This document shows, piece after piece, positions 8,066 to 16,078 of a DNA stretch of 64,000 bases. Every line of letters starts with the position of its first letter. Position 1 is the stretch's first letter. Origin of the DNA: Kitasatospora atroaurantiaca (lineage in GTDB: Bacteria; Actinomycetota; Actinomycetes; Streptomycetales; Streptomycetaceae); contig NZ_VIVR01000001.1 in the NCBI RefSeq assembly GCF_007828955.1, positions 5,766,001 through 5,830,000 on the forward strand, in the 5' to 3' direction. The notes beneath the pieces were generated by a model. The model was not told where the DNA came from. It ran no database searches and worked only from the letters and a program-made list of their open reading frames with translations. A program made the translations under genes and the position numbers.

Positions 8066-10969
8066 ATGTCACCCCCCAAGCTGCCCGCGCTCGGCGCCGC
8101 GCTCGCCCTGCTCGCAGCCGGCCTGAGCACCGCCGTCGCCGGTCCGGCCGCCGCCGCCTCGCTCCAGTGCTCGGTCGACTACACGACCAACGACTGGGGC
8201 AGCGGCTTCACCGCCAACGTCGCCGTCAACAACAAGGGCACCGCCGCGATCAGCGGCTGGACGCTGACCTACGCGTACACCGGCAACCAGACCCTCTCCG
8301 GCAGCGGCTGGAGTGGCACCTGGAGCCAGTCCGGCAAGAACATCAGCGTCACCAATCTCGACTGGAACGCCACCATCGTGCCCGGCGGATCGGTCAGTGC
8401 GGGCGCCAACTTCGCCTACAGCGGCACCAATGCGGCGCCCACCGCCTTCGCCGTCAACGGCACCACCTGCACCGGCGCCCACCAGCCGCCGGTCACCACG
8501 CTCACCAGCCCGGCGGCAGGCGCGAGTTACGCCGCCGGCGCGGCCGTCCCGCTCGCCGCCACCGCGACGGCCTCCGACGGCGCGACCATCAGCAAGGTCG
8601 AGTTCTACGACAACACCACCCTGCTGGCCACCGACACCACCGCGCCGTACAGCTTCAGCTGGACGGGCGCGGCCTCCGGCAGCCACTCGGTCTACGCCAA
8701 GGCGTACGACAGCACAGGCGCCGCCGGCGAGTCCACGCCGGCGGGCATCACCGTCGCCGCCGGCCCGTCCGTCTCGGCCGCGCCGACCAGCGTCTCGGTG
8801 ACCCAGGGCAAGACCGGCACCTTCGCTCTGAAGCTCTCCGCACAGCCCAGCGCCAACGTCACCGTCGCCACCACCCGCACCTCCGGCAACACGGGTCTCT
8901 CCGTGACCGGCGGCGCGAGCCTCACCTTCACCCCGTCCAACTGGTCGACGGCGCAGACCGTCACCCTGACCGCCGACGCCGCGAGCACCGGCGCGGCGAC
9001 CTTCACCTCCTCGGCCACCGGCTACACCGCCTCGACCGTCACGGTGACCGAACTCGCGGCCGGCAGCGGTGTGTACAACGACCGCTTCCTGCAGCTCTAC
9101 AACAAGATCAAGGCCCCGGCGAACGGCTACTTCTCGCCCGAGGGCATCCCGTACCACTCGGTGGAGACGCTGCTGGTGGAGGCCCCGGACCAGGGCCACG
9201 AGACGACCTCCGAGGCGTACAGCTACCTGCTCTGGCTGGAGGCCCAGTACGGCAGGGTCACCAAGGACTGGTCCAAGTTCAACGCGGCGTGGACGCTCAT
9301 GGAGACGTACATGATCCCCACCCACGCCGACCAGCCGACCAACAGCTTCTACAACGCGTCCAAGCCCGCCACCTACGCCCCCGAGCACCCGCTGCCCAGC
9401 GACTACCCGTCCCAGCTGGACACTTCGGTCACGCCCGGCACCGACCCGATCGCGGCCGAGCTGCAGGGCGCGTACGGCACCAGCGACGTCTACGGCATGC
9501 ACTGGCTCCAGGACGTCGACAACGTGTACGGCTACGGCAACGCGCCCGGCAAGTGCGAGGCCGGGCCGAGCGACACCGGCCCCTCCTACATCAACACCTA
9601 CCAGCGCGGCGCCCAGGAGTCGGTCTGGGAGACGATCCCGCAGCCGACCTGCGACAAGTTCGCCTACGGTGGCAAGAACGGCTACCTGGACCTCTTCGTC
9701 AAGGACTCCTCGTACGCCAAGCAGTGGAAGTACACCGACGCCCCGGACGCGGACGCCCGTGCCGTCCAGGCCGCCTACTGGGCGGACACCTGGGCCAAGG
9801 CGCAGGGCAACGGGGCGAGCGTGTCGGCCACCGTCGCGAAGGCGGGCAAGATGGGTGACTACCTCCGCTACTCGATGTACGACAAGTACTTCAAGAAGAT
9901 CGGCAACTGCGTCGGCGCCACCACCTGTGCGGCCGGCACCGGCAAGGACGCCTCGCACTACCTGCTCTCCTGGTACTACGCCTGGGGCGGCGCCACCGAC
10001 TCCAGCGCAGGGTGGGCCTGGCGGATCGGCGACAGCGCGGCGCACGGCGGCTACCAGAACCCGATGGCCGCGTACGCCCTGGTCAACGACGCCGCGATGG
10101 CTCCCAAGTCGGCCACCGGGAAGGCGGACTGGACCACCAGCCTGAGCCGGCAGGTCGAGTTCATCCAGTGGCTGCAGTCCAACGAGGGCGCCATCGCCGG
10201 TGGGGCGACCAACAGTTGGGAGGGCAGCTACGCAACCCCGCCGGCCGGCACACCGACCTTCTACGGCATGTTCTACGACGAGGCGCCGGTCTACCACGAC
10301 CCGCCGAGCAACCAGTGGTTCGGCTTCCAGGCCTGGGGGCTGGAGCGGGTCGCGGAGTACTACTACGCGAGCGGTGACGCCAAGGCCAAGGCCGTGCTGG
10401 ACAAGTGGGTGACCTGGGCACTGTCCAAGACCACCTTCAACGCGGACGGCAGCTACCAGATCCCGTCCACGCTCGCCTGGAGCGGCAAGCCGGACACCTG
10501 GAACGCCGGCTCGCCGGGCGCCAACGCGGGCCTGCACGTCAGCGTGGTGGACTACACCAAGGACGTCGGTGTGGCCGGCTCGTACGCCAAGCTGCTCTCC
10601 TACTACGCGGCGAAGTCCGGCAACGCGGCAGCGAAGACGGCGGCGCAGAAGCTGCTGGACGGCATGTGGACCAACAACCAGGACTCGCTGGGCATCGCCG
10701 TCCCGGAGACCCGGACGGACTACAGCCGGTTCAAGGACTCCGTCTCGGTGCCGTCCGGCTGGACGGGCACCATGCCGAACGGTGACCCGGTCAACTCGGC
10801 GTCCACCTTCCTCTCAATCCGGTCCTGGTACAAGAACGACCCGTCCTTCGCCAAGGTCCAGACCTACCTGGACGGCGGCGCGGCTCCGGTCTTCACCTAC
10901 CACCGGTTCTGGGCCCAGGCCGACATCGCCACCGCGATGGCGACCTACGGGGATCTCTTCAACGCCTGA
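8066..10969 (+). CDS. secreted GH48 cellobiohydrolase with CBM2 and two Ig-like modules
   Basis: Processive exocellulase releasing cellobiose, normally from reducing ends. The 967-residue precursor contains a signal peptide (about 1-31, AAAA-S), CBM2 (about 32-133), a Big_9-like Ig module (about 135-228, SKVEFYDNTTLLATDT), a second beta-sandwich module (about 230-330), and the GH48 (alpha/alpha)6 barrel (about 336-967) with the conserved DQGHETTSEAYSYL segment holding the catalytic acid near residue 379. AGGAG lies 7 nt before ATG 8066. Divergent from the GH5 endoglucanase and sharing its operator type; exo- and endo-acting enzymes would work together on cellulose outside the cell. Confidence 0.97.
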   Translation: MSPPKLPALGAALALLAAGLSTAVAGPAAAASLQCSVDYTTNDWGSGFTANVAVNNKGTAAISGWTLTYAYTGNQTLSGSGWSGTWSQSGKNISVTNLDWNATIVPGGSVSAGANFAYSGTNAAPTAFAVNGTTCTGAHQPPVTTLTSPAAGASYAAGAAVPLAATATASDGATISKVEFYDNTTLLATDTTAPYSFSWTGAASGSHSVYAKAYDSTGAAGESTPAGITVAAGPSVSAAPTSVSVTQGKTGTFALKLSAQPSANVTVATTRTSGNTGLSVTGGASLTFTPSNWSTAQTVTLTADAASTGAATFTSSATGYTASTVTVTELAAGSGVYNDRFLQLYNKIKAPANGYFSPEGIPYHSVETLLVEAPDQGHETTSEAYSYLLWLEAQYGRVTKDWSKFNAAWTLMETYMIPTHADQPTNSFYNASKPATYAPEHPLPSDYPSQLDTSVTPGTDPIAAELQGAYGTSDVYGMHWLQDVDNVYGYGNAPGKCEAGPSDTGPSYINTYQRGAQESVWETIPQPTCDKFAYGGKNGYLDLFVKDSSYAKQWKYTDAPDADARAVQAAYWADTWAKAQGNGASVSATVAKAGKMGDYLRYSMYDKYFKKIGNCVGATTCAAGTGKDASHYLLSWYYAWGGATDSSAGWAWRIGDSAAHGGYQNPMAAYALVNDAAMAPKSATGKADWTTSLSRQVEFIQWLQSNEGAIAGGATNSWEGSYATPPAGTPTFYGMFYDEAPVYHDPPSNQWFGFQAWGLERVAEYYYASGDAKAKAVLDKWVTWALSKTTFNADGSYQIPSTLAWSGKPDTWNAGSPGANAGLHVSVVDYTKDVGVAGSYAKLLSYYAAKSGNAAAKTAAQKLLDGMWTNNQDSLGIAVPETRTDYSRFKDSVSVPSGWTGTMPNGDPVNSASTFLSIRSWYKNDPSFAKVQTYLDGGAAPVFTYHRFWAQADIATAMATYGDLFNA

Positions 10970-10986
10970 CGGAAGGGCCATGTCTG

Positions 10987-11020
10987 CGGGGGCGTGCGGT
11001 CACCGGACCGTGCGCCCCCG
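10987..11020 (+). terminator. terminator after the GH48 gene
   Basis: Hairpin with 7-bp outer GGGGGCG/CGCCCCC-type stem and an inner GGTC/GACC stem, two mismatches between, 18 bp after the stop codon. Confidence 0.6.
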
Positions 11021-11150
11021 TACGTGTCGGCCGGATGGGGATTCCGTGACGACCTCTTGCGGATGGCACACCCGTTCACTAGCGTCCGATCATTCCGATG
11101 CACCTGCCAACCAGCAGCTGCATACGAAGACTCGGGAAGGGCCAACCCCT

Positions 11151-12638
11151 ATGAGAGTTCCTCGGATACGCCGGCTGCAGTACGCGGCGGCCGGGCTCGC
11201 CCTGGCCACCGCCGGCGCACTCGCGCTACCGGCCGGCACCGCCGTCGCGGCCGACTCGGCTGCTTCGGAACCCGGGCCGCTGCTCAACTACGTGGTCAAC
11301 ACCAAGGCCAACCACGGGCAGGTGAAGAAGGCCGAACGTGAGATCACGGCGCTCGGGGGCACCGTCGTCTACTCGTACGAGCAGATCGGCGTGATCATCG
11401 CCCGTTCCGACGACGCCGGGTTCGCCGCCAAGCTCCGTAGCTCGAAGACCATCGACTCGGTCGGTGCGAGCCGCACCAAGGGCATCGTGCAGAGCGACGT
11501 CGAGACCACCGTGGAGGCCGCAGTCCCGGCCGCCGCTCCCGCCGACGGCTCGGAGCCGCTCGAGGCCAACCAGTGGGACCTGCGCCAGATCGGCGCGGAC
11601 AAGGCCCACGCGACCACCCTGGGCAGCCGCCGCGTGGTGGTCGGCGTGCTGGACTCCGGTATCGACGCCACCCACGAGGACCTCGCGCCCAACGTGGACG
11701 CCTCGCAGTCGGTCTCCTGCCTCGACAGCGGAAAGCCGAACACCGACTGGAAGGCCTGGCAGCCGACCACCAGCGACCACGGCACCCACGTCGCCGGCAC
11801 CATCGCGGCCGCCAAGAACGGCAAGGGCATCGTGGGCATCGCCCCGAACGTCCGGCTGGCCGCGGTCAAGGTCGTGGACGACGGCGGCTTCATCTACCCG
11901 GAGTACGCGATCTGCGGCTTCGTCTGGGCGGGTGAGCACCACTTCCAGGTGACCAACAACAGCTACTACATCGACCCGTGGCTCTTCAACTGCAAGAACG
12001 ACCCGGACCAGGCCGCCGTGCTCACCGGTGTCCGGCGCGCCGTGGCCTTCTCGCAGCGGAACGGCGTGCTCAACGTGGCCGCGGCGGGCAACGAGAACAT
12101 CGACCTGGCCCACAAGACCACCGACACCAGCAGCCCGGACGACACCACCCCGGTGCCCCGCCCGGTCGACGACAACTGCCTCTCGCTGCCGACCGAGCTG
12201 CCCGGCGTGGTGATCACCACCTCGGTGGGCGTCAAGGGCGAGAAGTCGTTCTACTCCAGCTACGGCCTCGGCAAGGCCACCGTGGCCGCCCCCGGCGGCG
12301 ACTCGCGCTACCAGCTGCCGGACACCCCCGACAAGAACGGCCGGGTGCTCTCCACCATCCTCGGCGGCAAGTACGGCTACAAGCAGGGCACTTCGATGGC
12401 CTCCCCGCACACCACCGGGGTCGTCGCGCTGCTCGCGAGCAGCCACCCGTGGGCCGGCCCGGACGAGCTGCGCCACCTGCTGCTCAGCCAGGCCGACGAG
12501 CACGCCTGCCCGGCCTCCTTCGACCCGAGCGGTGACGGTGCCTGGAAGGCCGTCTGCCAGGGCGGCGTGGAGAGCAACGGCTTCTACGGCGCCGGCATCG
12601 TGAACGCGGCCAAGGCCGTGGACTGGTGGCGCCTGTGA
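11151..12638 (+). CDS. secreted subtilisin-like (S8) serine protease
   Basis: Extracellular endoprotease. The 495-residue precursor has a signal peptide (about 1-34), an inhibitor-I9-like propeptide (about 42-115; NYVVNTKANHGQVKKAEREI), and a peptidase S8 domain with catalytic Asp168 (VLDSGID), His210 (DHGTHVAGT) and Ser415 (GTSMASPH), plus the oxyanion Asn region TNNSY near 268-272. Four Cys pairs may form disulfides. AAGG lies 8 nt before ATG 11151. The long non-coding stretch and terminator before it make it a separate transcription unit from the GH48 gene. Confidence 0.95.
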   Translation: MRVPRIRRLQYAAAGLALATAGALALPAGTAVAADSAASEPGPLLNYVVNTKANHGQVKKAEREITALGGTVVYSYEQIGVIIARSDDAGFAAKLRSSKTIDSVGASRTKGIVQSDVETTVEAAVPAAAPADGSEPLEANQWDLRQIGADKAHATTLGSRRVVVGVLDSGIDATHEDLAPNVDASQSVSCLDSGKPNTDWKAWQPTTSDHGTHVAGTIAAAKNGKGIVGIAPNVRLAAVKVVDDGGFIYPEYAICGFVWAGEHHFQVTNNSYYIDPWLFNCKNDPDQAAVLTGVRRAVAFSQRNGVLNVAAAGNENIDLAHKTTDTSSPDDTTPVPRPVDDNCLSLPTELPGVVITTSVGVKGEKSFYSSYGLGKATVAAPGGDSRYQLPDTPDKNGRVLSTILGGKYGYKQGTSMASPHTTGVVALLASSHPWAGPDELRHLLLSQADEHACPASFDPSGDGAWKAVCQGGVESNGFYGAGIVNAAKAVDWWRL

Positions 12639-12674
12639 GGGCGTCGGCCAGTAGGTAAGGCAGAGGGGTAACCA

Positions 12675-12751
12675 CAGGGGCGCGGGGAACTGCGCGATTT
12701 CGGAAGTGACGACGCCGTACCTTCCGCTTCGCGCAGTTGCTCGCGCCCCTG
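12675..12751 (+). repeat. 78-bp hairpin element, copy 1
   Basis: Arms CAGGGGCGCGGGGAACTGCG and its near complement around a loop containing CGGAAG and CTTCCG. Lies between the convergent S8 protease and HipA-like genes; probably acts as a two-way terminator. Confidence 0.9.
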
Positions 12752-12793
12752 GGATGCCCCTACCTGATCGGTGGCGGAGCCTCTGGCGGCACG

Positions 12794-13696
12794 TCAGCCG
12801 ATGTGCCCGCTCCAGTCGGCCTGGACGGCCGGCTTCCCGTGCAGGTCCGGTACCTGCTGCAGCCAGGCAGGCCGGCCCGCGCGGGTGGCCGCGGCCCGTT
12901 CGGCGGCGGTCGCGCGGAGCTGCTCCGGCGAGGCGAAGCCGTCCGGCAGCCAGGCCGCGGAGGCCGCCGCCCGGGCGGCCAGATGACGTACGTAGGCCTC
13001 GCGCAGCTCGGCCACCGAGCCGAAGCCCGGCTCGTCGGCCAGCCACGCGTCCGGTACCAGGGCCACCACCTCGCGCAGCAGCTCCGCGGTGACCAGCGGT
13101 GCGAGCGCGGCGTCGGCGGCCTGGACGTCCGGGCCGAAGGCGCCGAGCGCGTGGTCGCTGAGGTCGTACCGCTTGAGCAGCGAGGCGTGTGCCCCCGACC
13201 AGCGGTGGTGGAAGATCAGCCCGGCGCCGTTGTCGATCAGCCAGAGCGCGCCGTGCCAGACCACCAGGTTCGGGTTGCGGCAGCTGCGGTCGACGTTCCC
13301 GGTCAGCGCGTCCAGCCAGACCACCCGGCCGGCCTCGACCGGGTCCACGTCCACCAAGCCCGGCTTGAAGTCGCGGGCCTTCGGCAGGTAGTCCATGCCC
13401 AGGTTGAGACCGGCGCTGGCCCTGAGGATGTCCTGGATCTCGGGGTCGGGCTCATGAGCCGCCACCGCCGGGTCGAAGTCCACCAGCACCAGCTCTGGCA
13501 CCCGCAGGCCCAGCCGCCGCGCCAGCTCGCCCACGATCACCTCGGCGACCAGAGCCTTGTGGCCCTGCGCGGCGCCCGAGAACTTGACCACGTACGTCCC
13601 GAGGTCGTCGGTCTCGACGATCCCGGGCACGGAGCCACCCGCCCGCAGTGGCTCCAGATAGCGCAGCGCAGTCACCTCGGTCAGCACACCGGCCAC
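12794..13696 (-). CDS. HipA-like kinase domain protein
   Basis: Resembles the stand-alone HipA-like kinases of actinobacteria. The 300-residue product has a nucleotide-binding N-lobe (GTYVVKFSGAAQGHKALVAE, about residues 33-52), a catalytic-loop analogue (WLDALTGNVDRSCRNPNLVV) and a DFG analogue (LIDNGAG). No HipB-type antitoxin gene is adjacent, so a toxin role is not supported. GTG 13696 has no clear ribosome binding site; GTG 13687 is an alternative. Downstream lies hairpin element copy 1. Target and function unknown. Confidence 0.75.
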   Translation of the reverse strand: MAGVLTEVTALRYLEPLRAGGSVPGIVETDDLGTYVVKFSGAAQGHKALVAEVIVGELARRLGLRVPELVLVDFDPAVAAHEPDPEIQDILRASAGLNLGMDYLPKARDFKPGLVDVDPVEAGRVVWLDALTGNVDRSCRNPNLVVWHGALWLIDNGAGLIFHHRWSGAHASLLKRYDLSDHALGAFGPDVQAADAALAPLVTAELLREVVALVPDAWLADEPGFGSVAELREAYVRHLAARAAASAAWLPDGFASPEQLRATAAERAAATRAGRPAWLQQVPDLHGKPAVQADWSGHIG

Positions 13697-13831
13697 GATA
13701 ACCCGCAGACCCGTACCGACCGCGACCGAATATCGCGCGGCATCTCCCGCGGCCCCGGGTTTGGCCCCGGCGTAAGGCGGTGGTTGGCTTGGCCCGCAGA
13801 GTCAGCAGCCCAGTCGAGGAGAGTACAAGTC

Positions 13832-14272
13832 ATGGGACAGGTCCACGCCAGCACCGAGCGGGTCTACCAGGCCGCACCGAAGCGGGTCTACGAGGCGCTG
13901 GCCGACTACACCGTGACCCGGCCGAAGCTGCTGCCCGCGCAGTACAGCGAGTACGAGGTCAGGGCGGGCGGCACCGGTGCGGGCACCCAGGTGCACTGGA
14001 AGCTGCAGGCCACCGAGAAGCGGGTGCGTGACTGCCTGTTCACCGTGACCGAGCCGAGCCCCGAGAAGCTGGTCGAGACGGATGCCAACTCCTCCATGGT
14101 GATCACCTGGACGGTCTCCTCGGCCGGCGAGAACCAGGCCAAGGTGGTCGTGGAGGCGACCTGGCAGGGCGCCGGCGGCATCGGCGGCTTCTTCGAGCGG
14201 ACCTTCGCGCCCAAGGGCCTCAACCGCATCCACGACGCGATCCTCGCCCGGCTTGCGGACGAGGTCGCCTGA
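13832..14272 (+). CDS. SRPBCC (START/polyketide-cyclase-like) domain protein
   Basis: Small cytosolic lipid- or ligand-binding-type protein of 146 residues. N-terminal ASTERVYQAAPKRVYEALAD is the usual first strand and helix of SRPBCC folds, and the C-terminal helix reads RTFAPKGLNRIHDAILARL. GAGGAGA lies 9 nt before ATG 13832. It is divergent from the HipA-like gene and stands alone. No catalytic residues can be assigned; families of this fold include aromatase/cyclases, but nothing links this gene to polyketide synthesis. Confidence 0.85.
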   Translation: MGQVHASTERVYQAAPKRVYEALADYTVTRPKLLPAQYSEYEVRAGGTGAGTQVHWKLQATEKRVRDCLFTVTEPSPEKLVETDANSSMVITWTVSSAGENQAKVVVEATWQGAGGIGGFFERTFAPKGLNRIHDAILARLADEVA

Positions 14273-14324
14273 GGCGTTTGGGGTCTCCGCCGGTAGGCCA
14301 GGCAGCTGAGCCAGTTGCACTATC

Positions 14325-14402
14325 CAGGGGCGCGGGGAACTGCGCGCAGCGGTAGGGCACAGGCCGTTGCCTTCCGATCTCGCGCAGTTCCTCGCGCCCC
14401 TG
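14325..14402 (-). repeat. 78-bp hairpin element, copy 2 (reversed)
   Basis: Same arms as copy 1. Read on the minus strand the loop (CGGAAGGCA...TGCCCTACCG) matches copy 3, so this copy is inverted relative to the others. Lies just after the SRPBCC gene. Confidence 0.9.
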
Positions 14403-14459
14403 GGATAACCAAATCTGAGCGGATGCCGGCCCCGCACGCGCATCCGTAGGTATTGCGAC

Positions 14460-14487
14460 ACCCGTACGGCCCGCGTGCCGTACGGGT
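14460..14487 (+). terminator. hairpin before the first glycosyltransferase
   Basis: Perfect 11-bp stem ACCCGTACGGC/GCCGTACGGGT with a 6-nt loop, between the SRPBCC gene and the EPS locus. Probable terminator of upstream transcription. Confidence 0.7.
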
Positions 14488-14540
14488 GGTTGTGTTCCCC
14501 AGGGCGGGTGAAGTCGCCCGGTGCCGGGCTTCGGCCGACC

Positions 14541-14546
14541 TAGGCT
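14541..14546 (+). promoter_or_regulatory. -10 box TAGGCT, leaderless GT4 transcript
   Basis: TAGGCT ends 7 nt before GTG 14554 and there is no ribosome binding site, which fits a transcript starting at the start codon. Confidence 0.55.
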
Positions 14547-14553
14547 CGCGGCC

Positions 14554-15732
14554 GTGCGTATGACGATCCTTCACATCTCCCAGCCCGTCGACGGTGGCGT
14601 CGCCCGCGTCGTGGTGGACCTGGCCCGGGGCCAGCGCGAGGCCGGCTGCCGGGTGCTGGTCGCCTGCCCGCAGGGCGGCAGGCTGGCCGCCGAGGCGGCC
14701 GCCGCCGGGGCGCTGGTGCTGGACTGGCCGGCCGGCCGCTCGCCGGGACCGGCCACCCCGGCCGAGGTGTGGCGGCTGCGCCGGATCGTCCGCGCCGCCG
14801 CGCCCGACGTGCTGCACCTGCACAGCGCCAAGGCCGGGCTGGCCGGGCGGCTGGCCGTCCGGGGCGCGGTGCCGACCGTCTTCCAGCCGCATGCCTGGTC
14901 CTTCGCCGCCGTCGAGGGCCCGCTGGCCGCGGCCACCCTGCGCTGGGAGCGGTTCGCCGCGCGCTGGGCCCGTACCGTGCTCTGCGTCAGTGAGCAGGAA
15001 CGGGCCGACGGCGAGGCGGCCGGGATCGCGGCCGACTGGCGGGTGATCCCCAACGGCGTGGACGTCCGCCACTACGCACCCGTCGATGCGGCCGCCCGGC
15101 GGGCCGCCCGGATGTCCCTGGGCCTGGAGCTGGACGTGCCGCTCGCGGTCTGCGTCGGGCGGCTCTGCCGGCAGAAGGGGCAGGACGTGCTGCTGGCCGC
15201 CTGGCCCGCGGTGGCCGAGCGGCTGCCCGCCGCCCGGCTCGCACTGGTCGGCGGCGGTCCGGACGCGACCGATCTGGCCGCCCGGGTACGCGAGTTGCCG
15301 GATCCCGCCAGGGTCCGGCTGGCCGGGGACGTGACGGACCCCCGGCCCTGGCTGGCGGCCGCCGACCTGGTGGTGCTGCCGTCCCGCTGGGAGGGCATGG
15401 CGCTGGCGCCGCTGGAGGCGATGGCGATGGGCCGGCCCGTCCTGCTCTCGGACGTGCCCGGTGCCAGGGAGTGCCTGCCGCCCGGCCGGCGGGAGGGAGC
15501 ACTGGTCCCACCGGAGAATCCGGCGGAACTCGCCCGGCTGATGGCGGATGCGCTGGCCGATTCGATCGAATGCGACCGACTGGGTGCCGTTGCCCGCGAA
15601 CATGTGGTCGAGCGGCATGACGTGAGCGGTGTGGTGGAGCAGGTAAACGCCCTCTATCGAACAATTCTGCGACCGGTGCTCGGCGGCCCGCGACGGGTCG
15701 GCCGCATCGCCCGTGTCCCTGGGCGCCTCTGA
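14554..15732 (+). CDS. GT4-family glycosyltransferase
   Basis: GT-B fold retaining glycosyltransferase of the polysaccharide locus. N-terminal HISQPVDGGVARVVVDLA (acceptor domain), central VIPNGVDVRHY, and donor-site motif PSRWEGMALAPLEAMAMGRP (E-x7-E type) near residues 280-300 identify family GT4. Product of 392 residues from GTG 14554, or 390 from ATG 14560. A 346-bp gap separates it from the next EPS gene, so it may have its own promoter (TAGGCT at 14541). Sugar donor unknown. Confidence 0.9.
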   Translation: MRMTILHISQPVDGGVARVVVDLARGQREAGCRVLVACPQGGRLAAEAAAAGALVLDWPAGRSPGPATPAEVWRLRRIVRAAAPDVLHLHSAKAGLAGRLAVRGAVPTVFQPHAWSFAAVEGPLAAATLRWERFAARWARTVLCVSEQERADGEAAGIAADWRVIPNGVDVRHYAPVDAAARRAARMSLGLELDVPLAVCVGRLCRQKGQDVLLAAWPAVAERLPAARLALVGGGPDATDLAARVRELPDPARVRLAGDVTDPRPWLAAADLVVLPSRWEGMALAPLEAMAMGRPVLLSDVPGARECLPPGRREGALVPPENPAELARLMADALADSIECDRLGAVAREHVVERHDVSGVVEQVNALYRTILRPVLGGPRRVGRIARVPGRL

Positions 15733-16078
15733 TCGTTTCTTAGACCGTGAATGCTCGCCGCGAAGGTGCTGCCGTATTCGCACCTCGACCAGATGACCGA
15801 GGATGTAAATCCGAAAGTCTTATTAATGGGCGGGTGGAATGAAATGGCAAGTCAACTTCCTGAAAACAAGCCAGCGTTCGGTATTGTCTAATTTTGCCTG
15901 CTTCGTTGCTATTTCTGGCTGCCGGCCTTCGCGGGCACTCTGTGAAATGGCCGAATGCCGTTCACGGCAGCAGGTGCTACCTGGACCGCATCCGCCGGGC
16001 CGGGACTGCCGGGCCGGTACGAGTACGGCTCCGGCTGTTCTGCCACGGTGGGTACACAGCAGGGGAGTTCGCACGCTG
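15733..16078. other. AT-richer intergenic region in front of the EPS operon
   Basis: No gene recognised. Roughly 15780-15920 is clearly poorer in G+C than its surroundings (for example ATTGTCTAATTTTG near 15882-15895), which fits a regulated promoter for the operon starting at 16079. I cannot assign a specific -10/-35 pair. Confidence 0.55.

Noticed and set aside
8069..10537. Minus-strand open frame antisense to the GH48 gene
   Set aside because: Third-codon-position GC bias produces it; the GH48 reading is unambiguous.
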